From assembly GCA_947478475.1 (NCBI GenBank), contig CANJWD010000003.1, forward strand, positions 1-59,784: DNA of 59,784 nt, in the 5' to 3' direction. The notes beneath the pieces are model-generated. The model searched no databases. It saw only the letters and a program-made list of their open reading frames with translations, and was not told where the DNA came from. Positions 27,031-37,381 of this stretch are shown here, in pieces. The stretch comes from Enterobacterales bacterium. Lineage in GTDB: Bacteria > Pseudomonadota > Gammaproteobacteria > Enterobacterales > Enterobacteriaceae. Each line of letters opens with the position of its first letter. Positions within the stretch are counted from its first letter, which is position 1. The translations under genes were made by a program, and so were the position numbers.

Positions 27031-28321
27031 CAAATGGGGGATCCTTATTTTTTGCTCGCTCACTTATCCGATCCCAGGTTAATCTTGGATCAAACGCCAT
27101 GGCGGAAAACATCGTCAGGCAAACCACCATGGCAAACAGTATTACTCCATCAGACGGAGAAATACTCATAAATTTCCCCGTGCGCACCAGTGCCGATAAC
27201 AGTGCAATAACAAACACATCAATCATTGACCAGCGGCCGACACACTCAACGACCCGATAAATAAAGTATGGCCGTTCGGTGTCCGTACTACCTTTTCCGT
27301 GCGCATTCCAGCACAGCCAGGCTATGGCACTCATTTTCAGTAAAGGCACCATAATACTGGCAATAAAAATCACCACTGCCACCGGGTAAGCACCCTCCTC
27401 CCACAACATAATGATGCCTGCCATAATCGTCGAAGTGACGGTATTTCCCAACGCCTGAGTCACCATGACTGGCATCAGATTCGCGGGAATATAAAGCATG
27501 ATCGATGTCAGCAGCAGTGCGATAGTCCACTGCAAACTGTGGTGGCGCCGGACATCCCCGCGGGTCTGGCAGCGCGGGCAACGACGCAGGGATGCGCTGA
27601 GAATAGCGGTACAACAGTGACAGGAACGCAAACCCTGGTGCATGCCGCTCTCTCCCGCTTTTAATGGATGGTTAACCGACGGTGCACGGGCTATTTTCTG
27701 CCACAATGCGCGGCGATCGATTCCCTGAAAAGCGCGTATTTGAAGCAGACAAAACAGACACCAGGGAATAAAACTGGCACCGATAGCAATATCACCATAC
27801 GCCATCAGCTTCACAAGCGTGACGACTACCCCGGCCAGAAAGATTTCCGCCATGCACCAGGACTTAAGCCGGAACAAGATCCTCGCCAGCCAGATTTTGA
27901 ATGAGGATCCCGGCACGCTCTTCCGGCACAACAACACGATCGCCAGCAGACAAAAAAGCGGAACTCCCTGCACCGGTACCATAAATAGCATAGCCATGCT
28001 GGTGTAATTTTCCTGCAACAGCACGTATGGGATGTCTGTCAGACTAATTTCACTGGTGATACCTGCCACACGCAAACTAATAAAAGGGAATAAGTTAGCC
28101 AGTAATAGCATTAACAACGCGCTAATCGCATAGCTGACAGGGCGTTTCCGTGGTTCATCCCAGCACGAGCTCAGCGTCGTTTTACAGCGCGGGCAACAGG
28201 CTTTTGTGCCACAGGCTAACTGGGGGAGAAGCACCACTAAATCACATTGGGGACATAATGTGGCCTCCCCTGAACGGATCACGGGGGAGAGAATATCATT
28301 ATGCTGAATTACGGAACACAA
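27023..28321 (-). CDS. pqiA: Inner membrane protein PqiA
   Basis: PqiA is the multispanning inner-membrane partner of PqiB. The product is about 432 residues with two homologous halves. Each has a zinc-ribbon-like cysteine set (CPQC...CCPRC near the start and CHCC...CPRC near residue 230) followed by four hydrophobic segments. GAGGA stands 8 bases before TTG at 28321; an upstream TTG at 28336 is the other choice. The N-terminus has about 15 residues more than E. coli before the first cysteines. It is the first gene of pqiABC. Confidence 0.94.
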   Translation of the reverse strand: MCSVIQHNDILSPVIRSGEATLCPQCDLVVLLPQLACGTKACCPRCKTTLSSCWDEPRKRPVSYAISALLMLLLANLFPFISLRVAGITSEISLTDIPYVLLQENYTSMAMLFMVPVQGVPLFCLLAIVLLCRKSVPGSSFKIWLARILFRLKSWCMAEIFLAGVVVTLVKLMAYGDIAIGASFIPWCLFCLLQIRAFQGIDRRALWQKIARAPSVNHPLKAGESGMHQGLRSCHCCTAILSASLRRCPRCQTRGDVRRHHSLQWTIALLLTSIMLYIPANLMPVMVTQALGNTVTSTIMAGIIMLWEEGAYPVAVVIFIASIMVPLLKMSAIAWLCWNAHGKGSTDTERPYFIYRVVECVGRWSMIDVFVIALLSALVRTGKFMSISPSDGVILFAMVVCLTMFSAMAFDPRLTWDRISERAKNKDPPFDG

Positions 28322-28366
28322 TATATATTTCCTCAATATTTCAAATTTTTATAAATAAAACATCAC

Positions 28367-28588
28367 TCATACAGTTCCTGATGTTGCGCAAAAATGCGCA
28401 TTTAACGCGGCGGCGGTAGCAGCAAAATTTTGCCGTTTTTTCATCTGAATATCGCACACAACGATTTTAGAATAGCTTACTGGCTTTTTTTTGCGCTGCC
28501 AAAAACCCGCAACGGGTAAATAATACCACCACTCAGCGGTCACAGCTTTTCGATAACCTTCCGGTAACTGGCTCTTTCTGTTTTGCAC
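28367..28588 (-). CDS. Doubtful small open reading frame
   Basis: A 73-codon frame from GTG at 28588 lies 45 bp upstream of pqiA on the same strand. The product is basic and contains AEWWYYLPVAGFWQRKKKP. I recognise no family, and there is no clear Shine-Dalgarno sequence. It may be the tail of a lost gene: in E. coli uup precedes pqiA, but this sequence does not resemble Uup. The reading frame could be chance. Confidence 0.2.
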   Translation of the reverse strand: MQNRKSQLPEGYRKAVTAEWWYYLPVAGFWQRKKKPVSYSKIVVCDIQMKKRQNFAATAAALNAHFCATSGTV

Positions 28589-28845
28589 CGTGCTGTTTTT
28601 ACAATAACCTGAGTTCGGAATAAGACGGAAGGTAAGATCGAATAAGCCGTAAAATTATCTGTACAGGAGAAGGCCACCTGAAAAGGGGCTAACAGGTCAG
28701 GGAGACTTCGAAGCGTTGCGGTATGGCACTGTTAACAAAGTACATTTCAAGGTAACATTTTATTTTTTAGCAACTTTTGAAAAATGAAATGTACATGGGT
28801 GGGCAGCACAACAGTCGCGTTATAAGCAAACACTATAAACAAACA
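28589..28845. other. Gene-free gap between pqiA and nfo
   Basis: Together with the doubtful frame before it, this makes a 500-bp gap. I see no coding signal. It holds a 10-bp inverted repeat, gtacatttca/tgaaatgtac (28740-28749 and 28785-28794), separated by 35 AT-rich bases, and a short duplication of aaacactat just after the nfo stop codon. The inverted repeat could end nfo transcription but has no T-run. Confidence 0.5.
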
Positions 28846-29697
28846 CTATTGCGCAGAGTGTTGTTGCGATTTTAACCATGCTATCTCTTCTGCCCAAATA
28901 TCCGGATTTATTGTCTCAAGAATGAGTGGAATATTATCAAAACGCACGTCACGCATAATATAACTGAACGCCGTTTTACCAATATTGCCTTCTCCTAAAC
29001 TATGATGGCGATCAAGACGGCTATTAAATCCACTTTTAGCATCGTTCAGATGCATGGCACGTAAGTAGCCAAAACCAACAATATCATCGAATGACTGGAA
29101 TGTTTGCCGGCAGTGTTCTTCTGTTCTCAGATCATAGCCCGCTACAAAAGCGTGGCAGGTATCAAGACAAACGCCTACTCTGTTTTTATCTTCAATACCA
29201 TCGATAATGGCCGCCAGATGCCCGAATGTAAAACCGAGATTACTGCCCTGGCCTGCAGTATTTTCAATTACCAGCGTCACACCCGTGGTTCTTTCCAGTG
29301 CAATATTAATGGATTCAGCGATACGTGCCAGACACAGGCTCTCTTCCATTTGCAGCAAATGGCTGCCAGGATGGAAGTTCAGTAACGACAGACCCAGTTG
29401 TTCACAACGGTGTATCTCATCAATAAAGGCGTTACGGGATTTTTCCAGTGCATCAGTCAGCGGATGGCCCAGGTTAATCAGGTAACTGCCATGTGGCAAA
29501 ATCTGTCGTGCACTATAGCCATACTCGTCACAGGCCCGTCTAAATTTTTCAATCATATCTCCCTGTAAGGTGGCTGCCTGCCACTGGCGCTGATTTTTGG
29601 TGAACAGGGCAAATGCCGTTGCCTTCAATTGGTGGGCACGGATTACTGCCTGACAAACACCCCCTGCAGCACTGACATGTGCGCCGACAAATTTCAT
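28846..29697 (-). CDS. nfo: Endonuclease IV
   Basis: A trinuclear-zinc AP endonuclease of base excision repair. The product is 283 residues, matching E. coli Nfo through the TIM barrel. It starts [13 protein letters not shown] and includes [64 protein letters not shown] (given here in part) and LILETINPD, which supply the metal ligands. It is divergent from lysP across a 229-bp gap. Confidence 0.97.
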   Translation of the reverse strand: MKFVGAHVSAAGGVCQAVIRAHQLKATAFALFTKNQRQWQAATLQGDMIEKFRRACDEYGYSARQILPHGSYLINLGHPLTDALEKSRNAFIDEIHRCEQLGLSLLNFHPGSHLLQMEESLCLARIAESINIALERTTGVTLVIENTAGQGSNLGFTFGHLAAIIDGIEDKNRVGVCLDTCHAFVAGYDLRTEEHCRQTFQSFDDIVGFGYLRAMHLNDAKSGFNSRLDRHHSLGEGNIGKTAFSYIMRDVRFDNIPLILETINPDIWAEEIAWLKSQQHSAQ

Positions 29698-29926
29698 TTT
29701 ATTCTCTTTTTAGATAGTCATTATCGTGATGGCATCATACAATTTACAGAGCTCATTGTGGCGACCATTTTACCAGGATACCAGACAAACTCACTCATCC
29801 CAGCTGTCCGTACTGTAACTTTATTCGCTATTAGGGGGAGGTCGTATCAGGAAAATTACTACCAGGGAGGCTGTATTTGTTACAATCCGGCCCATTTTTT
29901 AGCGTATCTCACGGATAAAGGTCGAT

Positions 29927-31417
29927 ATGGCGCGTCTTGATATAAAAATTCCGGCTGACAGCAAAAGAGCTCAAAACTTACAACGCAGACTCAAACCCCG
30001 GCATCTTACGATGATTGCTATTGGTGGCTCTATAGGCACCGGTTTATTCGTGGCATCCGGTGCGACTATTTCTCAGGCAGGTCCCGGTGGAGCATTACTC
30101 TCTTACGCTGTGATCGGTCTGATGGTCTATTTTTTAATGACCAGTTTGGGTGAACTGGCCGCATTTATGCCAGTTTCCGGTTCATTTTCCACTTATGGTG
30201 CCAAATATGTTGATGAGGGATTTGGCTTCGCTCTCGGCTGGAATTATTGGTACAACTGGGCGATCACGGTAGCTGTTGAGCTGGTTGCAGCCCAGTTAGT
30301 GATGCACTATTGGTTTCCGGATACCCCTGGCTGGATCTGGAGTGCGTTATTTTTAAGCCTGATATTTCTGTTTAACTACCTTTCAGTTAAAGGGTTTGGT
30401 GAGACTGAATACTGGTTTTCGCTGATTAAAGTAGCCACAGTGCTCCTGTTTATTATTGTAGGCGTACTGATGATCACTGGTATCTTAAAGGGAGGAGAAA
30501 CCGCCGGCTGGCATAACTGGACGGTGCATGATGCCCCGTTTGCCGGAGGATTTTCAGCAATGATGGGGGTAGTCATGATAGTTGGCTTTTCATTCCAGGG
30601 GACCGAGCTCATTGGTATCGCGGCCGGTGAATCGGAAGATCCCGCTAAAAATATCCCTGTGGCCGTGCGTAAGATATTCTGGCGTATCCTGTTATTCTAT
30701 ATTTTCTCCGTACTGATTATCAGTCTGATGGTGCCCTATACTGATCCAAGTTTGCTGCGTAATAATATCAAAGATATTAGTGTTAGCCCGTTTACCCTGG
30801 TATTTCAGAATGCTGGATTGTTATCGGCGGCAACGGTGATGAACACGGTTATCTTAACGGCAATTCTTTCTACAGGTAACTCCGGGATGTACGCCTCAAC
30901 ACGTATTTTGTTCACCCTGGCATCAAAAGGTCAGGCCCCGAAAATTTTTGCGCGCCTTTCTCAGGAAGGAGTCCCGCGTAATGCCCTGTATGCGACGACC
31001 CTGGTTGCAGGTTTATGTTTTCTGAGTTCAATGTTTGGTGATCAGGCTGTTTATCTCTGGCTATTGAATACTTCCGGAATGACAGGCTTTATCGCCTGGC
31101 TCGGTATTGCACTCAGTCACTATCGCTTCCGGCAGGGATATATACTGCAAGGACGGGATCTGAATGAATTACCCTACCGTGCTGGTTTTTTTCCGTTAGG
31201 GCCCGTCCTGGCCTTTATTCTTTGTCTGGTGATAACACTGGGTCAAAATTACCAGGCTTTTCTGGAAGAACGTATAGACTGGCCCGCAGTGGTGGCGACC
31301 TATATCGGTATACCGTTATTCCTGATTATCTGGTTCGGTTACAAATTCAGCTATAACACCAGGATAATCAACTATAAAGATATGGAATTCCCCAAATGGA
31401 ACTCTGATAATGAGTAG
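29927..31417 (+). CDS. lysP: Lysine-specific permease
   Basis: An APC-family proton symporter for lysine that in E. coli also holds the regulator CadC inactive. The product is 496 residues with about 12 hydrophobic segments. It has the family start RRLKPRHLTMIAIGGSIGTG and the conserved GFSFQGTELIGIAAGESEDP. AAGG lies before the ATG. TTACAAT near 29880 may be the -10 box. The genes nfo and lysP lie close together in E. coli too. Confidence 0.96.
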   Translation: MARLDIKIPADSKRAQNLQRRLKPRHLTMIAIGGSIGTGLFVASGATISQAGPGGALLSYAVIGLMVYFLMTSLGELAAFMPVSGSFSTYGAKYVDEGFGFALGWNYWYNWAITVAVELVAAQLVMHYWFPDTPGWIWSALFLSLIFLFNYLSVKGFGETEYWFSLIKVATVLLFIIVGVLMITGILKGGETAGWHNWTVHDAPFAGGFSAMMGVVMIVGFSFQGTELIGIAAGESEDPAKNIPVAVRKIFWRILLFYIFSVLIISLMVPYTDPSLLRNNIKDISVSPFTLVFQNAGLLSAATVMNTVILTAILSTGNSGMYASTRILFTLASKGQAPKIFARLSQEGVPRNALYATTLVAGLCFLSSMFGDQAVYLWLLNTSGMTGFIAWLGIALSHYRFRQGYILQGRDLNELPYRAGFFPLGPVLAFILCLVITLGQNYQAFLEERIDWPAVVATYIGIPLFLIIWFGYKFSYNTRIINYKDMEFPKWNSDNE

Positions 31418-31457
31418 TAAGGAAAAAAAGGATGAGGAATAGAGCCAGGAACGCTTC

Positions 31458-31506
31458 GGTACACGCAGGAAGGGTACATGCAGGAAGAGTACATGCAGGA
31501 AGAGAG
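31458..31506. repeat. 15-bp tandem repeat between lysP and plaP
   Basis: Three units of 15 bases (ggtacatgcaggaag and close variants) fill the middle of the 100-bp gap. They end in AGAGAGG, which serves as the ribosome binding site of the next gene. Confidence 0.9.
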
Positions 31507-31517
31507 GTAATTGCATA

Positions 31518-32906
31518 ATGTTTGATAATACCGGGTTACATGTTGCTGTCAGCCGGACAGCACCGAGCGGTCGTGCACAACTCAGGAAAACACTCACCCT
31601 GTTTCAGGTGGTGATGATTGGGCTCGCTTATCTACAGCCTATGACCATTTTTGATACGTTTGGCATTGTGTCTCGTATGACTTCAGGCCATGTTGCAACC
31701 TCCTATGCTATTGCGCTAATAGCCGTGCTATTTACTGCTCTGAGTTACGGTAAATTAGTGAAACGCTTCCCGTCAGCCGGTTCTGCTTATACTTATGCAC
31801 AAAAAGCGATGAATCCGCACGTAGGTTTTATGGTCGGCTGGTCCTCATTGCTGGACTATCTGTTTATGCCAATGATCAACATTTTACTGGCAAAAATTTA
31901 TTTACAGGCTATCTTCCCGGACACCCCGGCGTGGATATTTGTCGCTGTACTGGTCGCTTTAATGACGCTGTTTAACCTGCGAGGTATCAATATTGTTGCT
32001 AACCTGAATGCCGTTATCGTCGTGCTCCAGGTCGCAATTATGGCAGTATTCGTCGGCCTGTTAATCCACGGTATCTGCCAGGATAAAGGCATGGGAGCGC
32101 TTATCACTACCCGGCCATTTTTTTCAGACGATGCGCAGTTAGTCCCGATGATTACCGGAGCCACAATACTCTGTTTTTCGTTCCTTGGATTTGATGGCAT
32201 CAGTTCACTGTCAGAAGAGACGCCAAACGCCGGTAAAATTATCCCGCGGGCTATCTTTCTGACAGCGCTAATCGGTGGAGTGATTTTTATTGTCGTTTCC
32301 TATTTCTTACAACTCTATTTTCCCGATAGCTCAGTTTTTACCAACCAGGATGCCTCTCAACCAGAAATTATGCTGTTTGTTGCGGGCAAATTTTTTCAGT
32401 CGGTTATTCTCTGTTTTTCGTGTGTCACCGTGCTGGCTTCCGGCATGGCAGCACATGCCGGGGTTTCTCGCCTGCTTTACGCTATGGGCCGTGACGGCGT
32501 ATTTTCGGAGCGGATTTTCGGCTATGTGCATCCGAAATGGCGTACTCCGGCATTTAATGTAACTCTGGTTGGCATTATCGCGCTGTCCGCCGTGTCGTTT
32601 GATTTAAAAACCGCAACTGAACTGATCAATTTTGGTGCACTGGTAGCTTTCACGTTTGTTAATCTGTCAGTAATTTCCCAATTTTATATCCGGGAACGTC
32701 GCCAGACCACACTAAAAGATACGGTTAATTATCTAATTCTGCCCATAATTGGCGCCGGTACTGTTGGAACATTATGGGTGAACCTGGAAAGCGGCTCGAT
32801 GGCCTTAGGCCTGGTATGGGGCACAATTGGCTTAGGCTATATGATGTTTATCACACGGAGCTTCCGCCAGCCAATGCCGCAATTTGGTGAAGAGTTGATC
32901 CGATAA
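31518..32906 (+). CDS. plaP: APC-family putrescine importer, PlaP type
   Basis: A proton-driven inner-membrane importer, most likely for putrescine. The product is 462 residues with about 12 hydrophobic segments. It shares with E. coli PlaP and PuuP the start [29 protein letters not shown] (in part), [32 protein letters not shown] and [12 protein letters not shown]. The tail [11 protein letters not shown] and the segment [12 protein letters not shown] are nearer to PlaP than PuuP. Substrate is by homology. The gene lies 100 bp after lysP and may be read from the same promoter. Confidence 0.85.
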   Translation: MFDNTGLHVAVSRTAPSGRAQLRKTLTLFQVVMIGLAYLQPMTIFDTFGIVSRMTSGHVATSYAIALIAVLFTALSYGKLVKRFPSAGSAYTYAQKAMNPHVGFMVGWSSLLDYLFMPMINILLAKIYLQAIFPDTPAWIFVAVLVALMTLFNLRGINIVANLNAVIVVLQVAIMAVFVGLLIHGICQDKGMGALITTRPFFSDDAQLVPMITGATILCFSFLGFDGISSLSEETPNAGKIIPRAIFLTALIGGVIFIVVSYFLQLYFPDSSVFTNQDASQPEIMLFVAGKFFQSVILCFSCVTVLASGMAAHAGVSRLLYAMGRDGVFSERIFGYVHPKWRTPAFNVTLVGIIALSAVSFDLKTATELINFGALVAFTFVNLSVISQFYIRERRQTTLKDTVNYLILPIIGAGTVGTLWVNLESGSMALGLVWGTIGLGYMMFITRSFRQPMPQFGEELIR

Positions 32907-33041
32907 ATGCTTCACTATAGAGCATCCACCCGCCATGCTCTTTTCATGCCTTCACCAGGGGAAGTAGCAGCACTGCCACAACAGATTATGTATCCAAATT
33001 AGTGATTCCATGCTTATACTGAGGCTAGCTCATCTTAATAT

Positions 33042-33059
33042 GGTACTTAATACAGTACC
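33042..33059. repeat. Inverted repeat upstream of bssS
   Basis: The arms ggtact and agtacc are separated by six bases, 60 bp before the bssS start. It could be an operator or part of a leader hairpin; nothing more can be said. Confidence 0.4.
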
Positions 33060-33118
33060 GGGCCGCATTGATCTTCGTTAGTACCCATACTAGTCACTAT
33101 CAGATTAAGGGGTCTTTA

Positions 33119-33370
33119 ATGGACGCAAATAACAATGAAATCATTCAGACTCATCCGCTCGTAGGCTGGGATATAAGCACTGTTGATGTCTATGATGCGA
33201 TGATGATACGCCTTCATTACATTTCTGCCTTCGGCCAGGTACCAGAAAGCGCCCTGGTAGACAGGACACTATGGCTGACAACCGATGTTGCACGTCAGTT
33301 TATCCGTATACTGGAAGCCAGCATTGCTAAAATTGAATCCTCAGAAAACGCCAGACACCGTAAACACTAG
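33119..33370 (+). CDS. bssS: Biofilm regulator BssS family protein
   Basis: A small cytoplasmic protein that in E. coli affects biofilm formation and indole/AI-2 signalling. From ATG at 33119 the product has 83 residues. It carries the family core EIIQTHPLVGWDISTVDVYD and TLWLTTDVARQFIRILEASIAKIES. AAGGGG precedes the ATG; the frame is open to 33068 without support. The middle segment (ISAFGQVPESALVDR) differs from E. coli. Confidence 0.93.
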   Translation: MDANNNEIIQTHPLVGWDISTVDVYDAMMIRLHYISAFGQVPESALVDRTLWLTTDVARQFIRILEASIAKIESSENARHRKH

Positions 33371-33392
33371 AGATCCTCACTTAGCTTGCCGC

Positions 33393-33422
33393 AGAGCACC
33401 ATCGAACGCTCTTTGGTGCTCT
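33393..33422 (+). terminator. Hairpin between bssS and trhO
   Basis: AGAGCACCA pairs perfectly with TGGTGCTCT around a 12-base loop. It sits between two convergent genes. The T-run is poor (tgtatt), so termination in either direction is inferred from position. Confidence 0.5.
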
Positions 33423-33426
33423 TGTA

Positions 33427-34521
33427 TTACTGCATTACTGTCGTTTCATCTGATTTTTCGTCTTTTATATCTCTTCCCGCCAGCGGCATACATCGCCTTA
33501 TTTGTCCTAATCTCTTTGATTTATTGAAAATTTTAATGCCATTTTTTCGACCCATGCGATGAGCGCGCTGCTGATCAGGAGACAGAGTTACTTCGGCCTG
33601 ACAGACCTGACTACAGCAGCCATCGAATTTTGTGGCACAATCTGAACACTGAATAAACAATAAATGGCAGCCATCGTTTTGACAGTTAATGTGCGTATCA
33701 CTGGGGGCGCCACACTGATGGCAGCAGGCGATAACATCATCCGAAATTCGCTCTCCCATACGCTCGTCAAAGACGAAATTTTTACCAATGAATTTCAACG
33801 GCAAGCCCTGTTCCCTTGCCTTGCGTACATATTCAATAATGCCACCTTCTACATGGTAAACATGCCTGAATCCCTTATACAGCATCCAGGCACTGGCTTT
33901 TTCACAACGAATGCCCCCCGTGCAGTACATGACAATATTTTTTTCTTTGTCATGTTGTAACATGTCAGCCACCATAGGCAGCTGTTCGCGAAATGTATCC
34001 GAAGGAATTTCAAGCGCACTTTCAAAATGACCGACTTCATATTCATAGTGATTACGCATATCAACAAACAGCGTATTTTTTTCACCGATCATCTGATTAA
34101 CCTGCTGTGCTGTCAGATATTGCCCAACGCAGGCAGGATAAAAGTTTTCATCATCAATGCCATCGGCAACGATGCGCTCACGTACTTTCATACGTAACAC
34201 CCAAAAAGATTTACCGTTATCCTGTAGTGCGATATTTAAACGTACGCCCGCTAACGCCGGATCCGCAGCAAAAAGCAGGCTTGTAAATTCGTCATAGCGG
34301 CTGACGGGCACACTTATCTGAGCATTAATGCCTTCTTTAGCAATATAAACCCGACCGAATACACCCAATTCAGACCACTGACGATAAAGATCGTCGCGAA
34401 ATGTTTGTGGGTCGCGTAACAAAAAATACTTATAAAAAGAAACAGTGGTGCGCTGTTCCGTTTCAGCGAGCATACGCGCCTTAAGTTCCGCGTTAGAAAT
34501 TCGATTATGTAAAACTGGCAT
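33427..34521 (-). CDS. trhO: tRNA uridine(34) hydroxylase (rhodanese family)
   Basis: TrhO (YceA) makes 5-hydroxyuridine at the wobble position of certain tRNAs, using molecular oxygen. The product is 364 residues. An N-terminal acylphosphatase-like domain ([17 protein letters not shown]...[12 protein letters not shown]) is followed by a rhodanese domain with the catalytic cysteine in [18 protein letters not shown]-terminal cysteine-rich part ([20 protein letters not shown]) may bind metal. It is divergent from lpxL, as in E. coli. Confidence 0.95.
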   Translation of the reverse strand: MPVLHNRISNAELKARMLAETEQRTTVSFYKYFLLRDPQTFRDDLYRQWSELGVFGRVYIAKEGINAQISVPVSRYDEFTSLLFAADPALAGVRLNIALQDNGKSFWVLRMKVRERIVADGIDDENFYPACVGQYLTAQQVNQMIGEKNTLFVDMRNHYEYEVGHFESALEIPSDTFREQLPMVADMLQHDKEKNIVMYCTGGIRCEKASAWMLYKGFRHVYHVEGGIIEYVRKAREQGLPLKFIGKNFVFDERMGERISDDVIACCHQCGAPSDTHINCQNDGCHLLFIQCSDCATKFDGCCSQVCQAEVTLSPDQQRAHRMGRKNGIKIFNKSKRLGQIRRCMPLAGRDIKDEKSDETTVMQ

Positions 34522-34546
34522 ACTGTGCCGCCCTGTATTTCGGAGA

Positions 34547-34587
34547 AGTTACTGGTAGTTACTGATAGTTACTGATAGTTACTGATA
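34547..34587. repeat. 10-bp tandem repeat between trhO and lpxL
   Basis: The unit actgatagtt is repeated about four times, the first copy with one change. It lies 25 bp upstream of the trhO start, where its promoter or leader should be. Confidence 0.93.
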
Positions 34588-34705
34588 ATGAGTAGTGACA
34601 AAAATCATGTTATGGTCAGGCACACATTTTACTATAATCCGCTTCTTCGTGCTGGCACAGACGTTACATTTTTACTGCCCGGATGATTTTTTAAACTGAG
34701 AATTT

Positions 34706-35635
34706 ATGATACAAGCCCCTTCCTTTAATTTAACACTGCTTCATCCTCGTTACTGGCTTATCTGGCTAGGCCTGACTGTTATCTATTTGCTGGTATTACT
34801 TCCTTACCCCGTTATCCATGCTTTCGGTACGATTGCCGGACGTTTTTCAATGCATTTTCTTAAAAGAAGAGTCAATATTGCGCGCTGCAACCTGGCACTC
34901 TGTTTTCCTGATATGCCAAAAGCGGAACGCGACGCGCTGGTAGTTAAAAATTTTGAATCCACCGGACTAGGATTATTTGAAACGGCTATGGCGTGGTTCT
35001 GGCCGGACTGGCGCATAAAACGCTGGTTTAGTATTTCGGGGCTGGAACATGTTCGCCAGGCACAGGAGCACGGTCAGGGGGTGCTGCTTGTCGGCATGCA
35101 TTTTCTCACACTGGAGCTGGGAGCACGCATTTTCGGCATCCATCATCCCGGCATTGGCGTATACCGCCCCCATAACAACAAGCTCATGGACTGGATACAG
35201 ACACGCGGTCGCTTGCGCTCTAATAAATCAATGCTGGATCGTAAAGATCTCAGAGGAATGATCCGCTGCCTCAGGCAGGGAGAGATTGTCTGGTATGCCC
35301 CGGATCATGATTATGGCCGACAAAGCAGCGTATTTGTACCTCTGTTTGCTGTCGTTGAGGCCGCAACCACAACGGGGACTTATTTCCTGGTACGAATGAG
35401 TAAACCAGCGATAATCCCCTTTACCCCCCGCCGGCTGAGCGGCGCCAGAGGCTACCAAATGGTGCTAAGAGCTGCTGTCAAAAATTTCCCTTTGAACAGT
35501 GAAATCGCCGCCGCCACCTTTATGAATAAGGTGATAGAAAAGGAAATACTGTGCGCACCAGAGCAATATATGTGGCTCCATCGCCGTTTTAAAACCCGCC
35601 CCGAAGGGGCAGCGTCATTTTACGGAAATTCCTAG
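34706..35635 (+). CDS. lpxL: Lipid A biosynthesis lauroyltransferase
   Basis: This inner-membrane enzyme adds the secondary lauroyl chain to Kdo2-lipid IVA. The product is 309 residues (306 in E. coli) with one N-terminal membrane helix ([20 protein letters not shown]). It has the HX4E acyltransferase motif in [12 protein letters not shown], then [20 protein letters not shown] and WYAPDHDYG, and ends [14 protein letters not shown]. These segments fit LpxL better than LpxM or LpxP. The LpxM gene is not in the window. Confidence 0.95.
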   Translation: MIQAPSFNLTLLHPRYWLIWLGLTVIYLLVLLPYPVIHAFGTIAGRFSMHFLKRRVNIARCNLALCFPDMPKAERDALVVKNFESTGLGLFETAMAWFWPDWRIKRWFSISGLEHVRQAQEHGQGVLLVGMHFLTLELGARIFGIHHPGIGVYRPHNNKLMDWIQTRGRLRSNKSMLDRKDLRGMIRCLRQGEIVWYAPDHDYGRQSSVFVPLFAVVEAATTTGTYFLVRMSKPAIIPFTPRRLSGARGYQMVLRAAVKNFPLNSEIAAATFMNKVIEKEILCAPEQYMWLHRRFKTRPEGAASFYGNS

Positions 35636-35806
35636 CGCCTGTCTGAAACCGTTGCTATCCCTGGCACAGGGAATAACACAAGAGCGCTGACGGCCCTCGG
35701 AGCACACCGGTAATTACGGCACTCTCGGATCGGGGTATTATTTTTTTGTCTGCAGCGATAAAGCAGTTATTATGCTTACCACTCAGTTTATCAAAAAGTA
35801 AAAAAT

Positions 35807-36298
35807 ATGCCCTCTTTCGATATTGTTTCTGAAATTGACACTCAGGAAGTGCGTAATGCCGTGGAAAACGCCACGCGTGATTTGAGTACACGCTGGGATT
35901 TTCGTAATGTTCCGGCCAGTTTTGAGTTTAATGAAAAAGATAACAGCATAAAAATTGCCAGTGGATCTGATTTTCAGGTGCAACAATTACTGGATATTTT
36001 ACGCGAAAAATTAATGAAGCGCGGTATTGATGGTGCAGCGCTTGAAATCCCCGAACAACTGGAACACAGCGGTAAAACTTACAGCCTGGATATCAGACTC
36101 AGACAAGGGATTGAAAATACGATGGCCCGCAAACTGATGAAACTGATTAAGGAGAGTAAACTGAAAGTACAAACCCAGATCCAGGGAGAGCAGCTCCGTG
36201 TTAGCGGAAAGTCGCGCGATGATCTGCAAAGCCTGATGACTCTGGTTCGTGGTGCGCAACTGGGCCAGCCCTTTCAGTTTAATAATTTTCGTGACTAA
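35807..36298 (+). CDS. yajQ: Nucleotide-binding protein YajQ (UPF0234)
   Basis: A small cytoplasmic protein with two ferredoxin-like folds. E. coli YajQ binds nucleotides, and a Xanthomonas homolog binds cyclic di-GMP; the cellular role here is unknown. The product is 163 residues, the usual length, beginning [11 protein letters not shown] and ending [11 protein letters not shown]. It stands alone between lpxL and the accessory segment. In E. coli it lies at a distant locus. Confidence 0.96.
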   Translation: MPSFDIVSEIDTQEVRNAVENATRDLSTRWDFRNVPASFEFNEKDNSIKIASGSDFQVQQLLDILREKLMKRGIDGAALEIPEQLEHSGKTYSLDIRLRQGIENTMARKLMKLIKESKLKVQTQIQGEQLRVSGKSRDDLQSLMTLVRGAQLGQPFQFNNFRD

Positions 36299-36301
36299 CC
36301 C

Positions 36302-36481
36302 TCAGCCTGAAATCCAGACGCCACGCCAGAGACCAGCCCGCGGGTCCTTCGCCAGGCGACGCTTATGCTGCTCAAACCACGCTGCGATGGCGAGAAAAAC
36401 AGAATTTTGTTGCGCCCGGCGCTGAGTTGGGGAGTGGCTAAAGACCAAAAACAGGCTAATATTATTAACACACGATAACAT
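36302..36481 (-). pseudogene. Possible gene fragment of 59 codons
   Basis: An open frame runs from ATG at 36481 to TGA at 36302 on the strand opposite yajQ. The last 40 residues (AAWFEQHKRRLAKDPRAGL...) look like coding sequence by composition, and base composition is more GC-rich than the flanks. I recognise no family and see no Shine-Dalgarno sequence, so it is more likely the relic of a lost gene than an active one. Confidence 0.25.
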
Positions 36482-36502
36482 TTTATTATCAGGCTAATAG
36501 TG

Positions 36503-37243
36503 ATGCGTATTCAACCAGATAATCCGCTTAGCGCCTCACGTCAAAAATCTGGGGCAGCTGATGAGATTGCAACCCGATCGCCTAAAAGCAGAATAAGCGC
36601 TGTAATGCGGTGTATATCGACAATAAATAACAGTCGTGCTTTTAGGAGTACTGCTTTTGGTAGTACAGGGAGGCATATCTCTGCTAGTCAGCATGCGAAT
36701 AGTCTGAGGTTGCGGTATATTGACCAACAATTGACGAAAATGTTTATAAAAGCACAGGAAGATGTGGCAGAAGTTATCGACAAACATATTGAGTCACGGC
36801 AAGTAAAAATTAAGAAAGAACGTGAGAACAAAGCCGTTCAGTATCCGGAGTGGATTCATAACAAACCGGGTGAGCTGGTTACCAGGATTGCCATTGTTCA
36901 GCCGGAAACTGTTCAGCCGGAAACAAAGCAGACGACAACCGTGCAGACAACGGGCATCATGACAAGAAGGCTCACTGGCGCGACGGCTCCGATAGCAGCG
37001 GTCAAAGAGATAAGCCAGATGGCGCTTATTGTGACCATGGTCCGCACTACCGATGATACCAGTCAGGCTATTCTTCATCATAATGACAAAGCAAAACATC
37101 AGAAATCGCTTGTTGCGCAAAATCAGTGGGATAATCCGTTTTCAGTCGTTGGGCAAGAACGTCTGCTGAGTGAAAAACAGGCTTATATTCGTGAGAAACT
37201 TGGCCAGTTACTGGACAACTCCGCGGACTGGTCCGACATCTGA
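36503..37243 (+). CDS. Unrecognised 246-residue protein upstream of phoP
   Basis: I do not recognise this protein. ATG at 36503 follows AGG at 36491; a GTG directly before it is the other start. There is no signal peptide or membrane segment. The first 70 residues are rich in Ser, Arg and Asn and look disordered. Residues 75-115 (IDQQLTKMFIKAQEDVAEVI...KIKKEREN) are likely helical and coiled. A Thr/Gln-rich stretch with a 15-bp duplication (VQPETVQPET) follows. The C-terminus NPFSVVGQERLLSEKQAYIREKLGQLLDN is again helical, and the last residues are acidic. A disordered, Ser-rich N-terminus and position next to phoP would suit a secreted effector or a regulator, but that is speculation. There is no known counterpart between yajQ and phoP in E. 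coli. Confidence 0.65.
   Translation: MRIQPDNPLSASRQKSGAADEIATRSPKSRISAVMRCISTINNSRAFRSTAFGSTGRHISASQHANSLRLRYIDQQLTKMFIKAQEDVAEVIDKHIESRQVKIKKERENKAVQYPEWIHNKPGELVTRIAIVQPETVQPETKQTTTVQTTGIMTRRLTGATAPIAAVKEISQMALIVTMVRTTDDTSQAILHHNDKAKHQKSLVAQNQWDNPFSVVGQERLLSEKQAYIREKLGQLLDNSADWSDI
36895..36924. repeat. 15-bp tandem duplication in the unrecognised gene
   Basis: The unit tgttcagccggaaac is present twice without change and in frame, giving VQPETVQPET. Confidence 0.9.
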
Positions 37244-37381
37244 AGCCGCCGCCCCCTGTTCCAGGGCTGATATTTCTTTATTTTATCCCATGCCCTCAGT
37301 TGCTGTTGCTAAAATATCTTGATATCTATTACACGAGTGGTTACTTTTGCTCCCCTGGCGAATTACCGTGGGAGAACAGTC

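Noticed and set aside
28589-28845. A uup or rmf gene in the pqiA-nfo gap
   Set aside because: No frame resembles the C-terminus of Uup or the RMF protein.
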